In this document: one piece after another, positions 18,811-30,000 of the stretch
Layout of the letters: every line of letters begins with the position of its first letter
Numbering within the stretch: the stretch's first letter is position 1
From: Verrucomicrobiia bacterium
GTDB lineage: Bacteria; Verrucomicrobiota; Verrucomicrobiia; Verrucomicrobiales; DEV007
Assembly (NCBI GenBank): GCA_030425385.1
Contig: JAUIAH010000002.1
Span: forward strand, 462,174 to 526,173
DNA length: 64,000 nucleotides
Direction of reading: 5' to 3'
Made by a program: the position numbers and the translations under genes
Notes under the pieces: generated by a model
The model's database searches: none
What the model saw: only the letters and a program-made list of their open reading frames with translations
What the model was told of the DNA's origin: nothing

Positions 18811-20232
18811 ATGCCTCAGATTTCCGTAGCGCTCTTCTTCATCATCCTCGGCACTGCTCTCGCGCATGCCGCCAAGCCTCACATTATCCTCGTCATGACC
18901 GATGATCAGGGATGGGCACAAACAGGCTACTATCAACATCCCAGACTTGAAACGCCTCATCTGGACGCCATGGCAGCCAACGGTCTCCGGCTTGATCGCT
19001 TCTACGCTGCAGCTCCCGTCTGTTCACCGACCCGCGCAAGCGTCCTCACCGGACGCACAAACATGCGCACCGGCGTCAATAGCCACGGGCACGCTCTGCG
19101 GATACAAGAGCGGACCCTCGCACAAGCGTTGAAGTCCATCGGCTACGCCACGGGGCACTTTGGCAAATGGCATCTCAATGGTTTCCGCGGTCCTGGCGTG
19201 CCGATCTTTGCCGACGATCCTCATGGACCGGGCGCGTTTGGCTTTGATCATTGGCTTTCTGTTAGCAACTTCTTCGATCGCGATCCTGTCATGAGCCGTG
19301 ATGGCTCCTTTGAGCCCTTCCAAGGTGACTCTTCTGAGATCATCGTTAGGGAAGCGCTTGCTTTTCTCGCCCGTCAGGTGGAGGCTGCGAAACCGACCTT
19401 TAGTGTGATCTGGTACGGAACACCTCACAGCCCATTCCGAGCATCCCCACAAGATTGCCTCCCCTTCTCTGACCTTGACCAGGCTTCCCAACATCAGTTA
19501 GGCGAACTCGTCGCCATGGACCGCAGCGTCGGGCATCTTCGATCCGGCCTTCGAGATCTAGGCATTGCCAAGGACACACTCATCTGGTTCTGCAGCGACA
19601 ATGGCGGCCTCAGCAAGATACGTCCGAGTTCGGTGGGCTCGCTGCGCGGTTTCAAAGGGAGCCTCTATGAGGGCGGACTCCGCGTACCGGGTATCATCGA
19701 ATGGCCCGCCACCATCACTCCTGGGCGGACGACCACCTTTCCTGCGGTGACCATGGACATCTTTCCCACCATCGCCTCAATCGTCGATCTCCCTCGAGAG
19801 ACATGGCTGCTTCCTCAAGATGGAGTCAGTCTCTTCCCACTCTTCACTTCAGACCTCATCACGCGCAGCAAACCGATTCCTTTCCACTGCTTCAACCAAA
19901 CGGTTTGGCTCGATTATCCCTACAAGCTCCTCAAGAAGAAAGAGAAGACAGCATTCGAATACGAGCTCTATCATTTAGAGAATGACCCTCGCGAAACCAC
20001 CAATCTCTGGAGCACCGCGCCGAACATTGCCAAGCAGCTTCAGGTGGCCATGGAAAGCTGGGAGCACTCCATGCAGGCAAGCATTGCTGGTCTAGACTAC
20101 CCAGAAGGGCGCGTCTATCCCGATCACCCGGAACCTCAGTTCTGGATGGATTCTGATCGCTATGAGCCCTATTTCAAAACCTGGCGGGAACGGCCAGAGT
20201 ATGGTCCTCGCCTCCGCCGAGCAGGCAGATGA
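18811..20232 (+). CDS. Formylglycine-dependent sulfatase (arylsulfatase type)
   Basis: The start at 18811 gives the leader MPQISVALFFIILGTALAHA; the frame is open 55 codons upstream without signal character. About 473 residues. Metal-binding MTDDQGW follows the leader, and the formylglycine cysteine is residue 71 in CSPTRASVLTGR. Later motifs are GHFGKWHL, WYGTPHSPF and FCSDNGGL. The C-terminal subdomain has YELYHLENDPRETTNL, typical of S1-family sulfatases. It is expected to hydrolyse sulfate esters, probably of a sulfated polysaccharide, in the periplasm after Cys-to-formylglycine conversion. It differs from the two sulfatases at 46-49 kb. Lead gene of a possible operon with the three rightward genes that follow. 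Confidence 0.92.
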   Translation: MPQISVALFFIILGTALAHAAKPHIILVMTDDQGWAQTGYYQHPRLETPHLDAMAANGLRLDRFYAAAPVCSPTRASVLTGRTNMRTGVNSHGHALRIQERTLAQALKSIGYATGHFGKWHLNGFRGPGVPIFADDPHGPGAFGFDHWLSVSNFFDRDPVMSRDGSFEPFQGDSSEIIVREALAFLARQVEAAKPTFSVIWYGTPHSPFRASPQDCLPFSDLDQASQHQLGELVAMDRSVGHLRSGLRDLGIAKDTLIWFCSDNGGLSKIRPSSVGSLRGFKGSLYEGGLRVPGIIEWPATITPGRTTTFPAVTMDIFPTIASIVDLPRETWLLPQDGVSLFPLFTSDLITRSKPIPFHCFNQTVWLDYPYKLLKKKEKTAFEYELYHLENDPRETTNLWSTAPNIAKQLQVAMESWEHSMQASIAGLDYPEGRVYPDHPEPQFWMDSDRYEPYFKTWRERPEYGPRLRRAGR

Positions 20233-20281
20233 TCGCGGTGCTGTGTTGACGTTTCCCGCACCCGCTGCGATCAATGACAGT

Positions 20282-20782
20282 ATGAAGCACTATCCTGTCA
20301 GTTCCAGCAAGGTCGACGACCTTCGTCGGCGCATGCAGGCGCTTGGGTTGACGGAAGACGCTATCGAAGAACGTTTCTTCTGTCCCAATCAGGGACGTCT
20401 GCGGAAACGCGGGTCTCAGGTGGCGGTACGACTACGCCACCTTGAGACGAATACCAACGTTTCCTGTCAACGCTCGACTAGCCAATCGCTCAATCGCTTC
20501 TTGGCTCGCCGCATGCTTGTAAGACAGTTAGAGAAACGACAAGATTGCACGCGGTCCCCCATCTCACCATTAGCGCCGCCCCCCTTCTCCTCGTCCCCCG
20601 GAGAGTCGTCAGCTCAGCACATGCATCGCATGTTTGCGCGCAGCTTCGAGAAAGATATCGCCCAACCCTATCCTATTCCTTCGCAAAAGTTGTTAGGGGC
20701 GGGCGAACCTCCTGCCAAACTCATTGGGATCCTGGGAGAACGCGAGATTCCAACGGGCCCAGCCAGCACCCGCCGTGGCTGA
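20282..20782 (+). CDS. Degenerate release-factor-like protein lacking GGQ
   Basis: Residues 1-35 (MKHYPVSSSKVDDLRRRMQALG...) and the later VRLRHLETNTNVSCQ and STSQSLNRFLARRMLVRQLE match the RF-1-domain 'release-factor-like' proteins of this phylum. Between them, where the peptidyl-tRNA-hydrolysing SGxGGQxxNK motif belongs, the frame reads NQGRLRKRGSQ, with no GGQ. After about residue 90 the expected Lys/Arg-rich tail is replaced by Pro/Ser-rich sequence with no family likeness. Either the gene is decaying, possibly with compensating frameshifts around 20375-20425 and a frameshift near 20535, or it is a catalytically dead paralogue. The frame ends by overlapping a GTG start candidate of the next gene. 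Start chosen at the ATG beginning the conserved region. Confidence 0.5.
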   Translation: MKHYPVSSSKVDDLRRRMQALGLTEDAIEERFFCPNQGRLRKRGSQVAVRLRHLETNTNVSCQRSTSQSLNRFLARRMLVRQLEKRQDCTRSPISPLAPPPFSSSPGESSAQHMHRMFARSFEKDIAQPYPIPSQKLLGAGEPPAKLIGILGEREIPTGPASTRRG

Positions 20783-21470
20783 GTTCCGCGCCCCTCGGCA
20801 TTTGCTCATCCTGTCGGCAGGAAGTCTCTGTCTGCTCACAGGGTGCTCGGGCGGTGAGGCCCTCTTCCAATGGCTCGAATCGGCGTCTACCGAGTCACCT
20901 TTCTTGGTACTCCTCGTTCTGGCTGCGGCTACGGTGACAAGCGAAGACTTGGCCTGTGTCACAGCAGGTGTCTTGGTCTCCAAAGGCACCTTGAGCTTCC
21001 TCATGGCAGTGAGCGGCTGCCTCATGGGCATCGTAGCGAGCGATGTCGGTCTCTTCTTGTTAGGCAAATGGTGGGGGGAACGGATCCTGCGTGTGCCGCC
21101 AATCAGTTGGTTCGTCACGCCCAAGCGTCTCGACCTCGGGAAGACACTCTACAAACGCTACGGTGGCGCCCTCGTTATCTCTTCTCGCTTTCTGCCAGGG
21201 ACGCGGATGCTCGCCTATATCGCTGCTGGCATGTTAGGCTATTCTTGGAAGCGCTTCATCCTCTACATGAGTCTTGCCTGTGCTGTGTGGACCCCGGTCA
21301 TCGTCGGGTTCGCCATGCTCTTTGGAGGGGCGATCGCCACCAAGTTGGAGTCCTATCAGAAATGGGCTCTCCTCGGATTCCCCCTAGCCATCCTTGCGGT
21401 CTGGCTATTTCTCAAAGTCTTCTTTAAGATCACGGAGGCGCTTCATCCCGCCAGCGACCACGATGATTGA
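20775..21470 (+). CDS. DedA / VTT-domain membrane protein
   Basis: A polytopic inner-membrane protein of about 231 residues from the GTG at 20775, which overlaps the preceding gene by 8 bases; an upstream TTG at 20724 is possible. The core has SEDLACVTAGVLVSKG, then GIVASDVGLFLLGKWWG, the re-entrant-loop pattern SSRFLPGTRMLAYIAAGM and YSWKRFILYM, all matching the DedA/VTT (SNARE-associated) family. Relatives work in lipid flipping (undecaprenyl phosphate, phosphatidylethanolamine) and envelope homeostasis. The N-terminus carries a LLTGCSGG stretch resembling a lipobox, unusual for the family and possibly reflecting a mis-chosen start. Confidence 0.83.
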   Translation: MAEFRAPRHLLILSAGSLCLLTGCSGGEALFQWLESASTESPFLVLLVLAAATVTSEDLACVTAGVLVSKGTLSFLMAVSGCLMGIVASDVGLFLLGKWWGERILRVPPISWFVTPKRLDLGKTLYKRYGGALVISSRFLPGTRMLAYIAAGMLGYSWKRFILYMSLACAVWTPVIVGFAMLFGGAIATKLESYQKWALLGFPLAILAVWLFLKVFFKITEALHPASDHDD

Positions 21471-21472
21471 TC

Positions 21473-22081
21473 ATGAAGTTCTTGCTGACCCTTTCTCTTA
21501 TCCTCGGGACGTTTGCGTTGCTGATCCATGCGCATGCGCAAGTATTCATTCACAGCGAGGCGAGTAGTCACGATCTGAGCGATACCCATACCGCCCCTAC
21601 ACCGCTCGCACTTCCGTTAGGAACGAGCTTCTTGGAGTTCACGGTAAATCCCTTCGACCTCGATCTCTTTAGCCTCGACGTTCCCGCTGGGCTTCAATTG
21701 GATGCAGTCATCGTACGGAGCTATTCGTCAACCCCAGGGAACCTTTCATTCATTGGCTTTCAAGAGAACCGCACCACCCTATCCTCTCCTCCTTCGAGCA
21801 TCTTCCCTGACCCCATCCAGTATGCGCTCTTTGGAACAGTCTCCTTGAGCGATGACCTCCTGCCACACATGATCGGGAGGACCCACGCCACGCTCAGCGG
21901 ATCCCTGCCAGCAGGCAAGTATGCCTTCTGGATCAACGAAACGCGTGATCTCGCCAATGCTGTCTTGGAATTCCAAAGCTCTGAAGCCCCTCCCATCCCG
22001 GAACCGCAAACGTCCTTCTACTTAGGGTCGGCCCTTCTATTCACCTTTCGACGCTCTCGCCGACGCCCCTCTCGCCACTAA
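21473..22081 (+). CDS. PEP-CTERM sorting-domain protein
   Basis: 202 residues. The start at 21473 gives the signal peptide MKFLLTLSLILGTFALLIHA, which begins almost immediately after the DedA stop. The mature part is a beta-rich, Ser/Thr-rich domain of unknown function. The C-terminus has the tripartite PEP-CTERM signal: PPIPEPQ, then a hydrophobic stretch (SFYLGSALLFTF), then a basic tail (RRSRRRPSRH). By family it is processed by an exosortase and directed to the cell surface or extracellular matrix. No exosortase gene is in the window. The last 41 bases overlap the 3' end of the convergent pseudopilin-like gene. Confidence 0.72.
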   Translation: MKFLLTLSLILGTFALLIHAHAQVFIHSEASSHDLSDTHTAPTPLALPLGTSFLEFTVNPFDLDLFSLDVPAGLQLDAVIVRSYSSTPGNLSFIGFQENRTTLSSPPSSIFPDPIQYALFGTVSLSDDLLPHMIGRTHATLSGSLPAGKYAFWINETRDLANAVLEFQSSEAPPIPEPQTSFYLGSALLFTFRRSRRRPSRH

Positions 22082-22565
22082 CAAGATCGTCGTCCGTCCA
22101 CATCTGCTGATCTGGTCCCGCAGATCGGACCTCCACGTGATCCGCGGCCTCGGCGTGAAAGAAGAGGGGTGTCCCCCAGCGATCCACAAAGGCTCCTTCC
22201 GCATCAAACGCATGATGATCGTGAGGCAATAACGCCATCCGACTCCGATTCTCTCCGCGAAAGGCGGCGGCAATAGTGGCGTTCGACGCCAATGGAAGCG
22301 GCGCGTCGCCTTTCACCAACATGAAATAACTGCCTAACAAGCGCTCCATCAGTTGCACATCACCTCGACCATCACTCCTGTCCGATGCATAATCCTTAAG
22401 AATCCCACTCCCAACCGCGGTTTCGTCCACCATCGGGAGAGCTATCGCTTCCGGTTCCCCTGCAGGAGATGGCTGCGGTGGACTCACGGATCGACTCGGC
22501 CGAGCCAACCATAGCCCTAATAGAAGCATCAAGATCAGCGTGCCGATAAGCCATGCTTTCTCCAT
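22041..22565 (-). CDS. Pseudopilin-like (type II secretion G-type C-terminus) protein
   Basis: The start at 22565 gives MEKAWLIGTLILMLLLGLWL, one N-terminal membrane segment, then a Pro-rich linker and a small domain. The C-terminus has DRWGTPLFFHAEAADHVEVRSAGPDQ followed by DDDL, closely resembling the GxP...SxGPDGxxGTxDD calcium-site end of GspG-type pseudopilins. The canonical prepilin cleavage site is absent, so it may not be a true pilin. It sits 7 bases downstream of the DUF1501 gene in the DUF1800-DUF1501 operon and presumably works with them in envelope assembly or export. 174 residues. Confidence 0.6.
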   Translation of the reverse strand: MEKAWLIGTLILMLLLGLWLARPSRSVSPPQPSPAGEPEAIALPMVDETAVGSGILKDYASDRSDGRGDVQLMERLLGSYFMLVKGDAPLPLASNATIAAAFRGENRSRMALLPHDHHAFDAEGAFVDRWGTPLFFHAEAADHVEVRSAGPDQQMWTDDDLVSGERGVGESVER

Positions 22566-22572
22566 AAGAACA

Positions 22573-24021
22573 TCACGCCACAAACCCAATAGGCTTGGTC
22601 ACGGTCGACGGATTGTAGAATTCATTGATATTGGGCAAGACATCCTCCATCGCGCCCGAGGACACTCCAAACCATGCAAGCAATTCTCCCAAATACTCGT
22701 CGACCGAGGTCGTTGGAAGGAGCAGGCCTCCACGACCAATATTCTGCGCATTTGCACCCTCCTGCAAACTCAGCGAGGGATATCCCGAAGGTCGCAGCGT
22801 GGTGCTCACGACCTTGCCGCCATCAATGGGCGCCCCCATGACAAATGCATTTCCACCCCACGCATGATCCGTGCCTCGGCCATTGGACGCCAGCGTCCGC
22901 GCAAAGTCCGAGCAGGAGAATGTGATCACGTCATTCGCCAATCCCAGCTCCTCCAAAGCTAATTGGAAAGCCGTCAGAGCGGCATCCAACGTGGTCAATA
23001 ATTCCTCTTGCGCATTGAGCAGTTCCCCATGGTGATCCCACCCTCCAAACTCCACAAAGAAGGTCTGACGTCGTAATTGAAGATTCTCGCGAACCGCAAT
23101 GGTCTTAAAGATTGCCTCCAACTGGCGCCCTAACCACGAATCCGGAAAGGAAGTGGAATAACTCGGCGGATTCTCAAACTCTGCCGTGAAGGTATCGCTC
23201 GTCTCGATGCTATCTTTTGTCAGTCCAGCAAACGTTCGCTGGAAAGTGTTCGCATAGTGCGCCTCCATCACATTCTTAAGTTGGTCGTTCTTGATCGTGA
23301 AAAGCGGCTCTGATTGAGAATCGCTAAAACTCAAGGCTCCATCAGGCGTGATGACAAACTGGGTCAGGCTCTCTCCGGTCTGCATCACATTGTTTCCACT
23401 CAGGGAAATATTCATGGAGACCGAGCCCGTATTCACAGTGGAATGCAAGATATCGGCAGCACGTCCGGCCCAACCAGTCAGTTGTTGCATGCCTTGCGGA
23501 ACGGAGGTTTGCCATTGCTCGATCTGGTCCTTGTGAGAAAAGAGGGCCTTGGGAATGGGCAGGACACGCGCCTGATACTCTGCCAATGTCAGCGGTTGGA
23601 TCAACGTCCCCACATTGGTAACGAAACTCAAGCGACGCTTATTGGCGAACGCTCCTGTCCCATTGAACATCGCACCCATCCCCGAGGCCGCTCCATGCAA
23701 GCGATAGAGTCGCCCATCGCCACCACTTGCCTGGTTGAGATCGATCGTCTCATAGGGCTGCAACGCGAGATTGCTACGCGTCTGCTGGTATTCCGCATAA
23801 GGATCTGCGTCGCGCGGGATGAGCACATTGTAAGAATCCCACCCGCCACTGAGAAAGATACAAACAAGAGATCTGCAATCCCCTCCCAGCGCCAAATTAT
23901 CGGCCGCTGCATGATTCGCCATCTTGAGGTTGAGGAGCGTCGAGAGCATCGATGCCGATCCAATCGCAGCGCAATTGGCCTGCTTGAGAAACTGCCGGCG
24001 CGAGGTTTTCGAATGAGTCAT
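22573..24021 (-). CDS. DUF1501 protein with Tat leader
   Basis: About 482 residues from the ATG at 24021, which starts a twin-arginine-type leader (SKTSRRQFLKQANCAAIG); the frame upstream is just an extension into the DUF1800 gene's 3' end. The body follows DUF1501: LVCIFLSGGWDSYNVLIPRD near the start, then FFVEFGGWDHHGELLNAQ, and FSCSDFARTLASNGRGTDHA near residue 380, which includes the sulfatase/phosphatase-like metal-binding pattern of this family. Biochemical function is unknown. DUF1501 proteins almost always follow a DUF1800 protein, as here (26-base gap). Expected to be periplasmic or surface-exposed. Confidence 0.9.
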   Translation of the reverse strand: MTHSKTSRRQFLKQANCAAIGSASMLSTLLNLKMANHAAADNLALGGDCRSLVCIFLSGGWDSYNVLIPRDADPYAEYQQTRSNLALQPYETIDLNQASGGDGRLYRLHGAASGMGAMFNGTGAFANKRRLSFVTNVGTLIQPLTLAEYQARVLPIPKALFSHKDQIEQWQTSVPQGMQQLTGWAGRAADILHSTVNTGSVSMNISLSGNNVMQTGESLTQFVITPDGALSFSDSQSEPLFTIKNDQLKNVMEAHYANTFQRTFAGLTKDSIETSDTFTAEFENPPSYSTSFPDSWLGRQLEAIFKTIAVRENLQLRRQTFFVEFGGWDHHGELLNAQEELLTTLDAALTAFQLALEELGLANDVITFSCSDFARTLASNGRGTDHAWGGNAFVMGAPIDGGKVVSTTLRPSGYPSLSLQEGANAQNIGRGGLLLPTTSVDEYLGELLAWFGVSSGAMEDVLPNINEFYNPSTVTKPIGFVA

Positions 24022-24047
24022 AGCCGTGGTCTTTATCCTAACATCGT

Positions 24048-27000
24048 TTATCTGAGAATCGCACCATCCGGCGAACACAAAGTGAGATATGCTGCCAACA
24101 CCGCACGCCATCTCGGAGGACTTTCGGCCGGAAGCGCGTTGATGGCTAGGATCAAGGCGTCCCGCGTGCTCACACTCATCTGCCCGCCACAAAAGAGAAG
24201 ATTCATACGATCCACCAAACGCTCGGCATCACCATTCAACACGTCCGTCTCCTGATAATCGAGGCCAAACCTTTCCACGCCATCACCTCCGCGTCCTCCG
24301 GGAAAGCCCGCACTCAACAGCTCCCATAGATGATTGGGAAAGGCAATGGACGTGAAGCTATCGGCGATCTGAAAGACAGGACTCACCAAATTTGCCGCGC
24401 GCACCTCACCTGGCGCCTGATAATCGGGTCGATAAAAGTTGAAGACACTGGGCGCCTTACTCGGGATTTGAAAACTCGCACGCTCAAGGGATTCCAAATC
24501 CCACCAGACCAAATCAGGGTGTCTCCCCAAGTTAAAAGCGCGCGCCAAGGCAGTGATCCGAAGCACAGGTTCCTTGAGCTTTCCAAAACCCTCATCACTC
24601 AAGGACCGCGGTTCCCGTGCTTCCACGTCCAGAAGAATCGCCTTGATGACCGCACCCAAGTCCCCGCGCTCTCCCACACCGTTATCGACGAACACGTCCT
24701 GCACCCGCTTGACATAATCAGGCGAAGGATTGGCAGTGACGAGGAACTGGATCAGCTGGCGGCAAATAAACGGCGGCGTGTTGGGATGTTCAAAGAGCAT
24801 CGCCACGGCATCGCGAATATCTTGGAGCCCATTGGCCTCCGATTCCGCACGAGCAGGAATGATGACGTCTGGACGCCCAGGAGCGGGACGATTCGTGAAG
24901 ATCGCCTTCTCACCAAAGTCATGCCGATCGGCATGCATTCCCATTGGTTTCGTATAGTGCGAGTCATCCCATCCACCATCCCCCCAGGGACGTTCACCAA
25001 ACCAGATGCCCGTGAACACTCGCGCCAACTCCTTGATGACATCGTTATCGTAGGTAGGCATGGGCTCCCCTGCTCCATCCACCAATCTCTCTCCATTGGG
25101 TGCCAGTTCCCACAATCCAATCGTAAACAATTGCATGATCTCTCGTGCGTAATTCTCATCGGGAAAACGATTGATGGTCGCATCCGCCTTCTGATTGCCG
25201 ATATGGCTCAAGTAACGCCCCATCACCGGATGCATGGATACCTCCCAGAGAATGTCTTCATAGTTCCCAAAGGCATGCCTCACCAAGATATCATAAAACG
25301 AACACATGCCCTGAGGATAATCCACGAGGTTTGAATCCTGGCGTGATGCCACTAAGATCTGACTCAGGGCGAAGGCCACCCGTTGGCGCAATTGATCACT
25401 TCCCTGAACGGCTCCGCGAAAGAACGATGTCGTGGCATTATTTCCCGGCACACCGAAATTCCCTTTCTGATAATTCGGCACTTCTCGAAACCCATGGCGA
25501 TGATCTTCCCAGAGTTCAGCAATGTAAGGCTCGTGCAACGACAGTCCGCGCTGCGTGATCTGCTCGTCTATCCATCCTTCATAGCCCAGCGCAACGACTT
25601 GATCGATCTCTGCTAGTGTTGCTCCGAACGACGCCTGCATGAGAAAGCGTGCCGCTTGTGAACGCGATGGCACTCCTGGTCCGGCTCCGCTCGCAGCTCC
25701 CCGCACGGATTCAATCAACCGAATGTAATCGCCCGCCAATGCTGCTCCGCCGACGCCCATCTCTGACGACGCTCCACTATCCGATCGCGTCACTGCCGTC
25801 CCTATGATTCTTTCCGCATCGTCAGAAACACCGTCATGATCCGTATCCACGATGGCGACATCTACTCGATACATGTGGCGATCATAACTCTCCCCGTGCC
25901 CAGAAAGCACCTCCACAATCGACGATGTCTCGCCATCCCATGTTCCCAACGATTTCCAGTCACTCAGATTCTCGGACGCCATCAATTGATAACGCTTCCC
26001 TGGAACCGCATCCCATTGAATGTCCACGTCTGAGCCATCCAAAGCCATTACCGGTTCCAACATCGATGAACGATCCCAGGGATCGGTTCCTGCTAGACTC
26101 TCGAAGGCATTATTCTGACCATCACCATCAAGATCCAACAGAGAATCCCATCCAGGAGGGAGGCCATAGGAAACTTCCCAAAGATCAGAAACGCCATTTC
26201 CATTAATATCTCCCAACGGACTCGTCGGCGCTCCATAAGCGGCATACGGCGGGAAGGACGTGTCATCTGTTGCAAGATAGCCACGATGCACTTCGAAGCC
26301 ATCCTCTGCATCGTCACCATCACTGTCTTTCTTGCGTGGATCAGTCATCCAGAGGGCCTCTTCTGCATTGGTGAGTCCGTCCATATCAGCATCCAGCAAG
26401 GCATCAGCCGGATCATTCCAATCAAAAGCGTGAGCGATCTCAAACGCATCTGACATCCCATCATTATCCGTATCCGGAGGCGCCAACGCTCCACCAATAC
26501 TCCATTGAATGCCTGGCGCCGACCACATCGTCGCCTTCGCCCGCCACTCTCGAGAAGACCACTCTGCCGTCTGATCCTGAAGCGATGCAGGCGCCTTTCC
26601 GGGAAAACGCGCGTCGACCAGCGTCTCTCCCGTATGTTCATTGTGAAGATGGAAGCTCAGGGAAGCGCAACTAAAAGCATCCTCGCCTGGACACAAACGG
26701 GCATCAAAGACCAAAGGATCCGATTCATCACTGGCACCACGGCCCGCAAGGCCCAGGGCAGCCTCCCATGACGAAGGCGTGTCCCAGAAGGCTCTCCAAA
26801 TGCCATAGCCATCGCGATTCTCCAATACGCCGGGGCCGGTTGTAACATAGAAGCTGCTCCCAGAGGATGTGTGATATCGAAAGCCTAATTCCCAAGCACT
26901 ATACACCGGCTCTGAACGATTCTGTGCGGCAATCCCAAAGAATCGGCTCGTCCCTCCTGCATCCACGATCGGAGCGGCCGCTCGATGATCCCAAAGAACC

Positions 27001-30000
27001 CGCAACTTCTCAATGCGCCATATCCATTGATCATCGAAATACGAATAAAAGGGAAGCGATGCGCCCTCAGGATGATCAGACGCATCGTTAGGATCCGTTC
27101 CCCACCACAATTCGTGATAGTCACCTCGACCGTCTCCATCCGTGTCGAATGCATTGGGATTGGTCGGGTGAATGGGATCATTGATCTCTCGCCCGTCTGC
27201 CAAGCCATCGTGATCGGTATCCGCAAGAGACGGATCTGTCGTGGTTTCGTGTTGATCGCCAATCCCATCGCCATCTGAATCAGGATCCATTGGAGAAGTG
27301 CCCATGGCCTGCTCCTGGCTATTGGTCAGCGTATCATTGTCAGGATCTCCATTGGCAGCCTGTGCTAGATTCGGGAAATAGGCACGCTCCCATGCATCAG
27401 TCAACGTATCGGCATCACTATCCGTTTGGTCTCCAGGGGCGACGATCTCAATATCGTCAATCAAGAGATCTTCAGTCGCTCCTCCCGTTCTTGCCGCGAA
27501 GATGAAACGAGATAGTGCACACGGAGTGAAGCCAGGCGTGCTCAAATTCGCAAAGATTGGGCTGCCATCAATTTCGAAATCGAGCGTGCCACTGGTGGCA
27601 CCCGATTTCTTCCAGCGGATTTCTGCCGAGTGCCAATTGCCATCCACCGGCACAGGCATCGCCACGGACCCTCCTGGCAAATCGACGCCATCAAGGGCGA
27701 CAGCATAACCAATCGGGTCCTCAGCACCATTGGTATAGGTATCAAATTCAACGGAAAGCCCCGATCCAAATCCTTCTTCACCTCCTGCGAGAGATGGGGT
27801 GATTGCTCCATAATTGAATGAGAATCCATCAGCAGCAGTCCCTGGAGAGCTCAATGAGAATCGAAACTTGGCGCTGAAGCCCTGCGTCGCCCCGTCACCC
27901 AGATCAGGCAAGACAAAGTTGGCAAGCGCGCTATACGAGCCAATCGCCGTCAGGCGAAGGGCATCTGACTGAACGGACGCGGCCTCCTGTCTGACATTCA
28001 CCACGTGACTACCATCAGGAAGGTCAAGGGTGCCATTGGCAAGGCCATTGAAGTCCTGCGAATATGTCAGGACACGAAGCAAGGGACGCCGATAGCTCCC
28101 TGGATACTGAAGATTATCCAGTGGGTCCGTTCCCACAAGTTTCTCATAGTCGTCGTCAAATCCATCGTTATCCGTGTCCACCTCCACATTCGGTTGCGTG
28201 GGATCACTGCCTGCGGACACCTCCTCAGCATCGACGATCCCGTCGCCATCGGTGTCTTTCTCGGTGGGATCTGTCTTCAACGCAAACTCTTGAGCATCCG
28301 CTAGCGTATCATTGTCGAAATCAGCCGATCCGTTGCGTGCGAGCGTATTGAAGAAATGCCTTTCCTTGAAATCATCGATTCCATCCAGGTCGCTATCGGC
28401 GGTCGCAACGGCATGAATATCGAACGCTTGCAAGACATCCACTGTCTTGGTCGTCGCCTCCGTCACTTCTCCGAAAGCCACTCCCCCGATCAGGGTCACC
28501 CCTGAGCCACCCTCTCCAGCCCAATAGACGAAACGGACATCGTGCAACCCCTCAGTTAGAGTCACCGTTCCCAGACTCGTGCCGCGCCCACGGCTTTGAT
28601 TATAGAGAGTGACCAGTTCTCCATCCACCCATAAGGCTCCTCCATCATCGCTATTGAATCCCAAGGTGACGTCACCATCTGCCCGCTGGTAGATCTGGCC
28701 TGTCACTTCCATTGCGAAGTGGTTCTCGGGCATGTAGGCACCTAGAATCGGAAAAGGTTCTGCCGTGCTCCCGAAGAGCCACCCATTATCGAAAAGCTGC
28801 TCCTTAAAATTAATCAACCGCTCGAACGTCAGCGAGCGGTCCGTCACTTGAGGATGCCGCGGCCGAAGAATCTCTAAAACCCCCACTTGATAAGCTGCGG
28901 AGTCCAGGTGCCAAAGAGCGTCCCGGCTCCGCACCATTCGCACTCGCCAAGAACCCGCACTATAAAACGGAGTGGGATTGACCGTCGGATCAGTACCACG
29001 CCGATACTCATCGGCATTGGTGTGCCCATCCAAATCGGGATCCAGAGCGGCGTCATTCACGCCCACCTGCAACCCAAAGTGCGTTTCCCAATCATCTCCC
29101 AAGCCATCGTTGTCACTATCGATGATACCACCGAGGGCCCATGGGTCCGCCGTATTCGAAGCCAACTCGCCAATCTGTGATGGCGTCAGCGCATCAGCGA
29201 AGATCGCAAATTCATCGATCTGTCCTGTGATGCTTCCCCACCCTCCAAAGGTAGCTCCCACTGACAACAATTCCATGTCCAAAGGCAGATCAGTGACATT
29301 CACCCCCTCTCTCAAAAGCACACCATTAAGCCATATCTGCTTCTGTGAGCCTTCTTTGACGAACGCGAAGTGATGCCACCCACTGGTCACGTCCGTCGCG
29401 GCCGGGATCTCCGCGCTGGTCCGATAGGTGTTGCCACAGCAGCCTCCGGTATCCCAATGAATCCAATTGTCCGACCACGGCGCATGGGCCTGTGCCGCAC
29501 GTTCTTCACTGGGAGCGGTGAACCAGAAAGCGCTTGAACTGGTGCGGCCGATGAGGCGCTGCCAGAAACTCACGGTCATGGCGTCTTTAGCCCCCATACC
29601 GGCCAACCATTGCGTGGGCGATACGCTCATGCGTTGACTGGCTTGAGTGCTCCCCAGGTCGAGGGCGCGATCCCCCGACGCGCCGCTATGCCCGCCACCA
29701 TCTGCAGTGAACGCCGCGCCACTCTCGAAGGAACCGATGCGGCCGGCGACGCGGTCGGCTGAGGCATTTGCTAGGGATGTATCATCGAAATCCCAGTAGG
29801 CGATCAGACCAGACCCGTTGGCAGGATGACTCAACGGGTCGATCGGATCCGTTCCCACAAGCACCTCTTTGGCATCGTCGAAATCATCGCCATCCGTATC
29901 GACGAGCAGCGGACTGGAAAGCACGCCATCTTCAAGATCATCTCGCAGCCCATCACCATCGGTATCTGCCAGGGTAGGGTTCGTCCCTCGGTTAGAGGCA

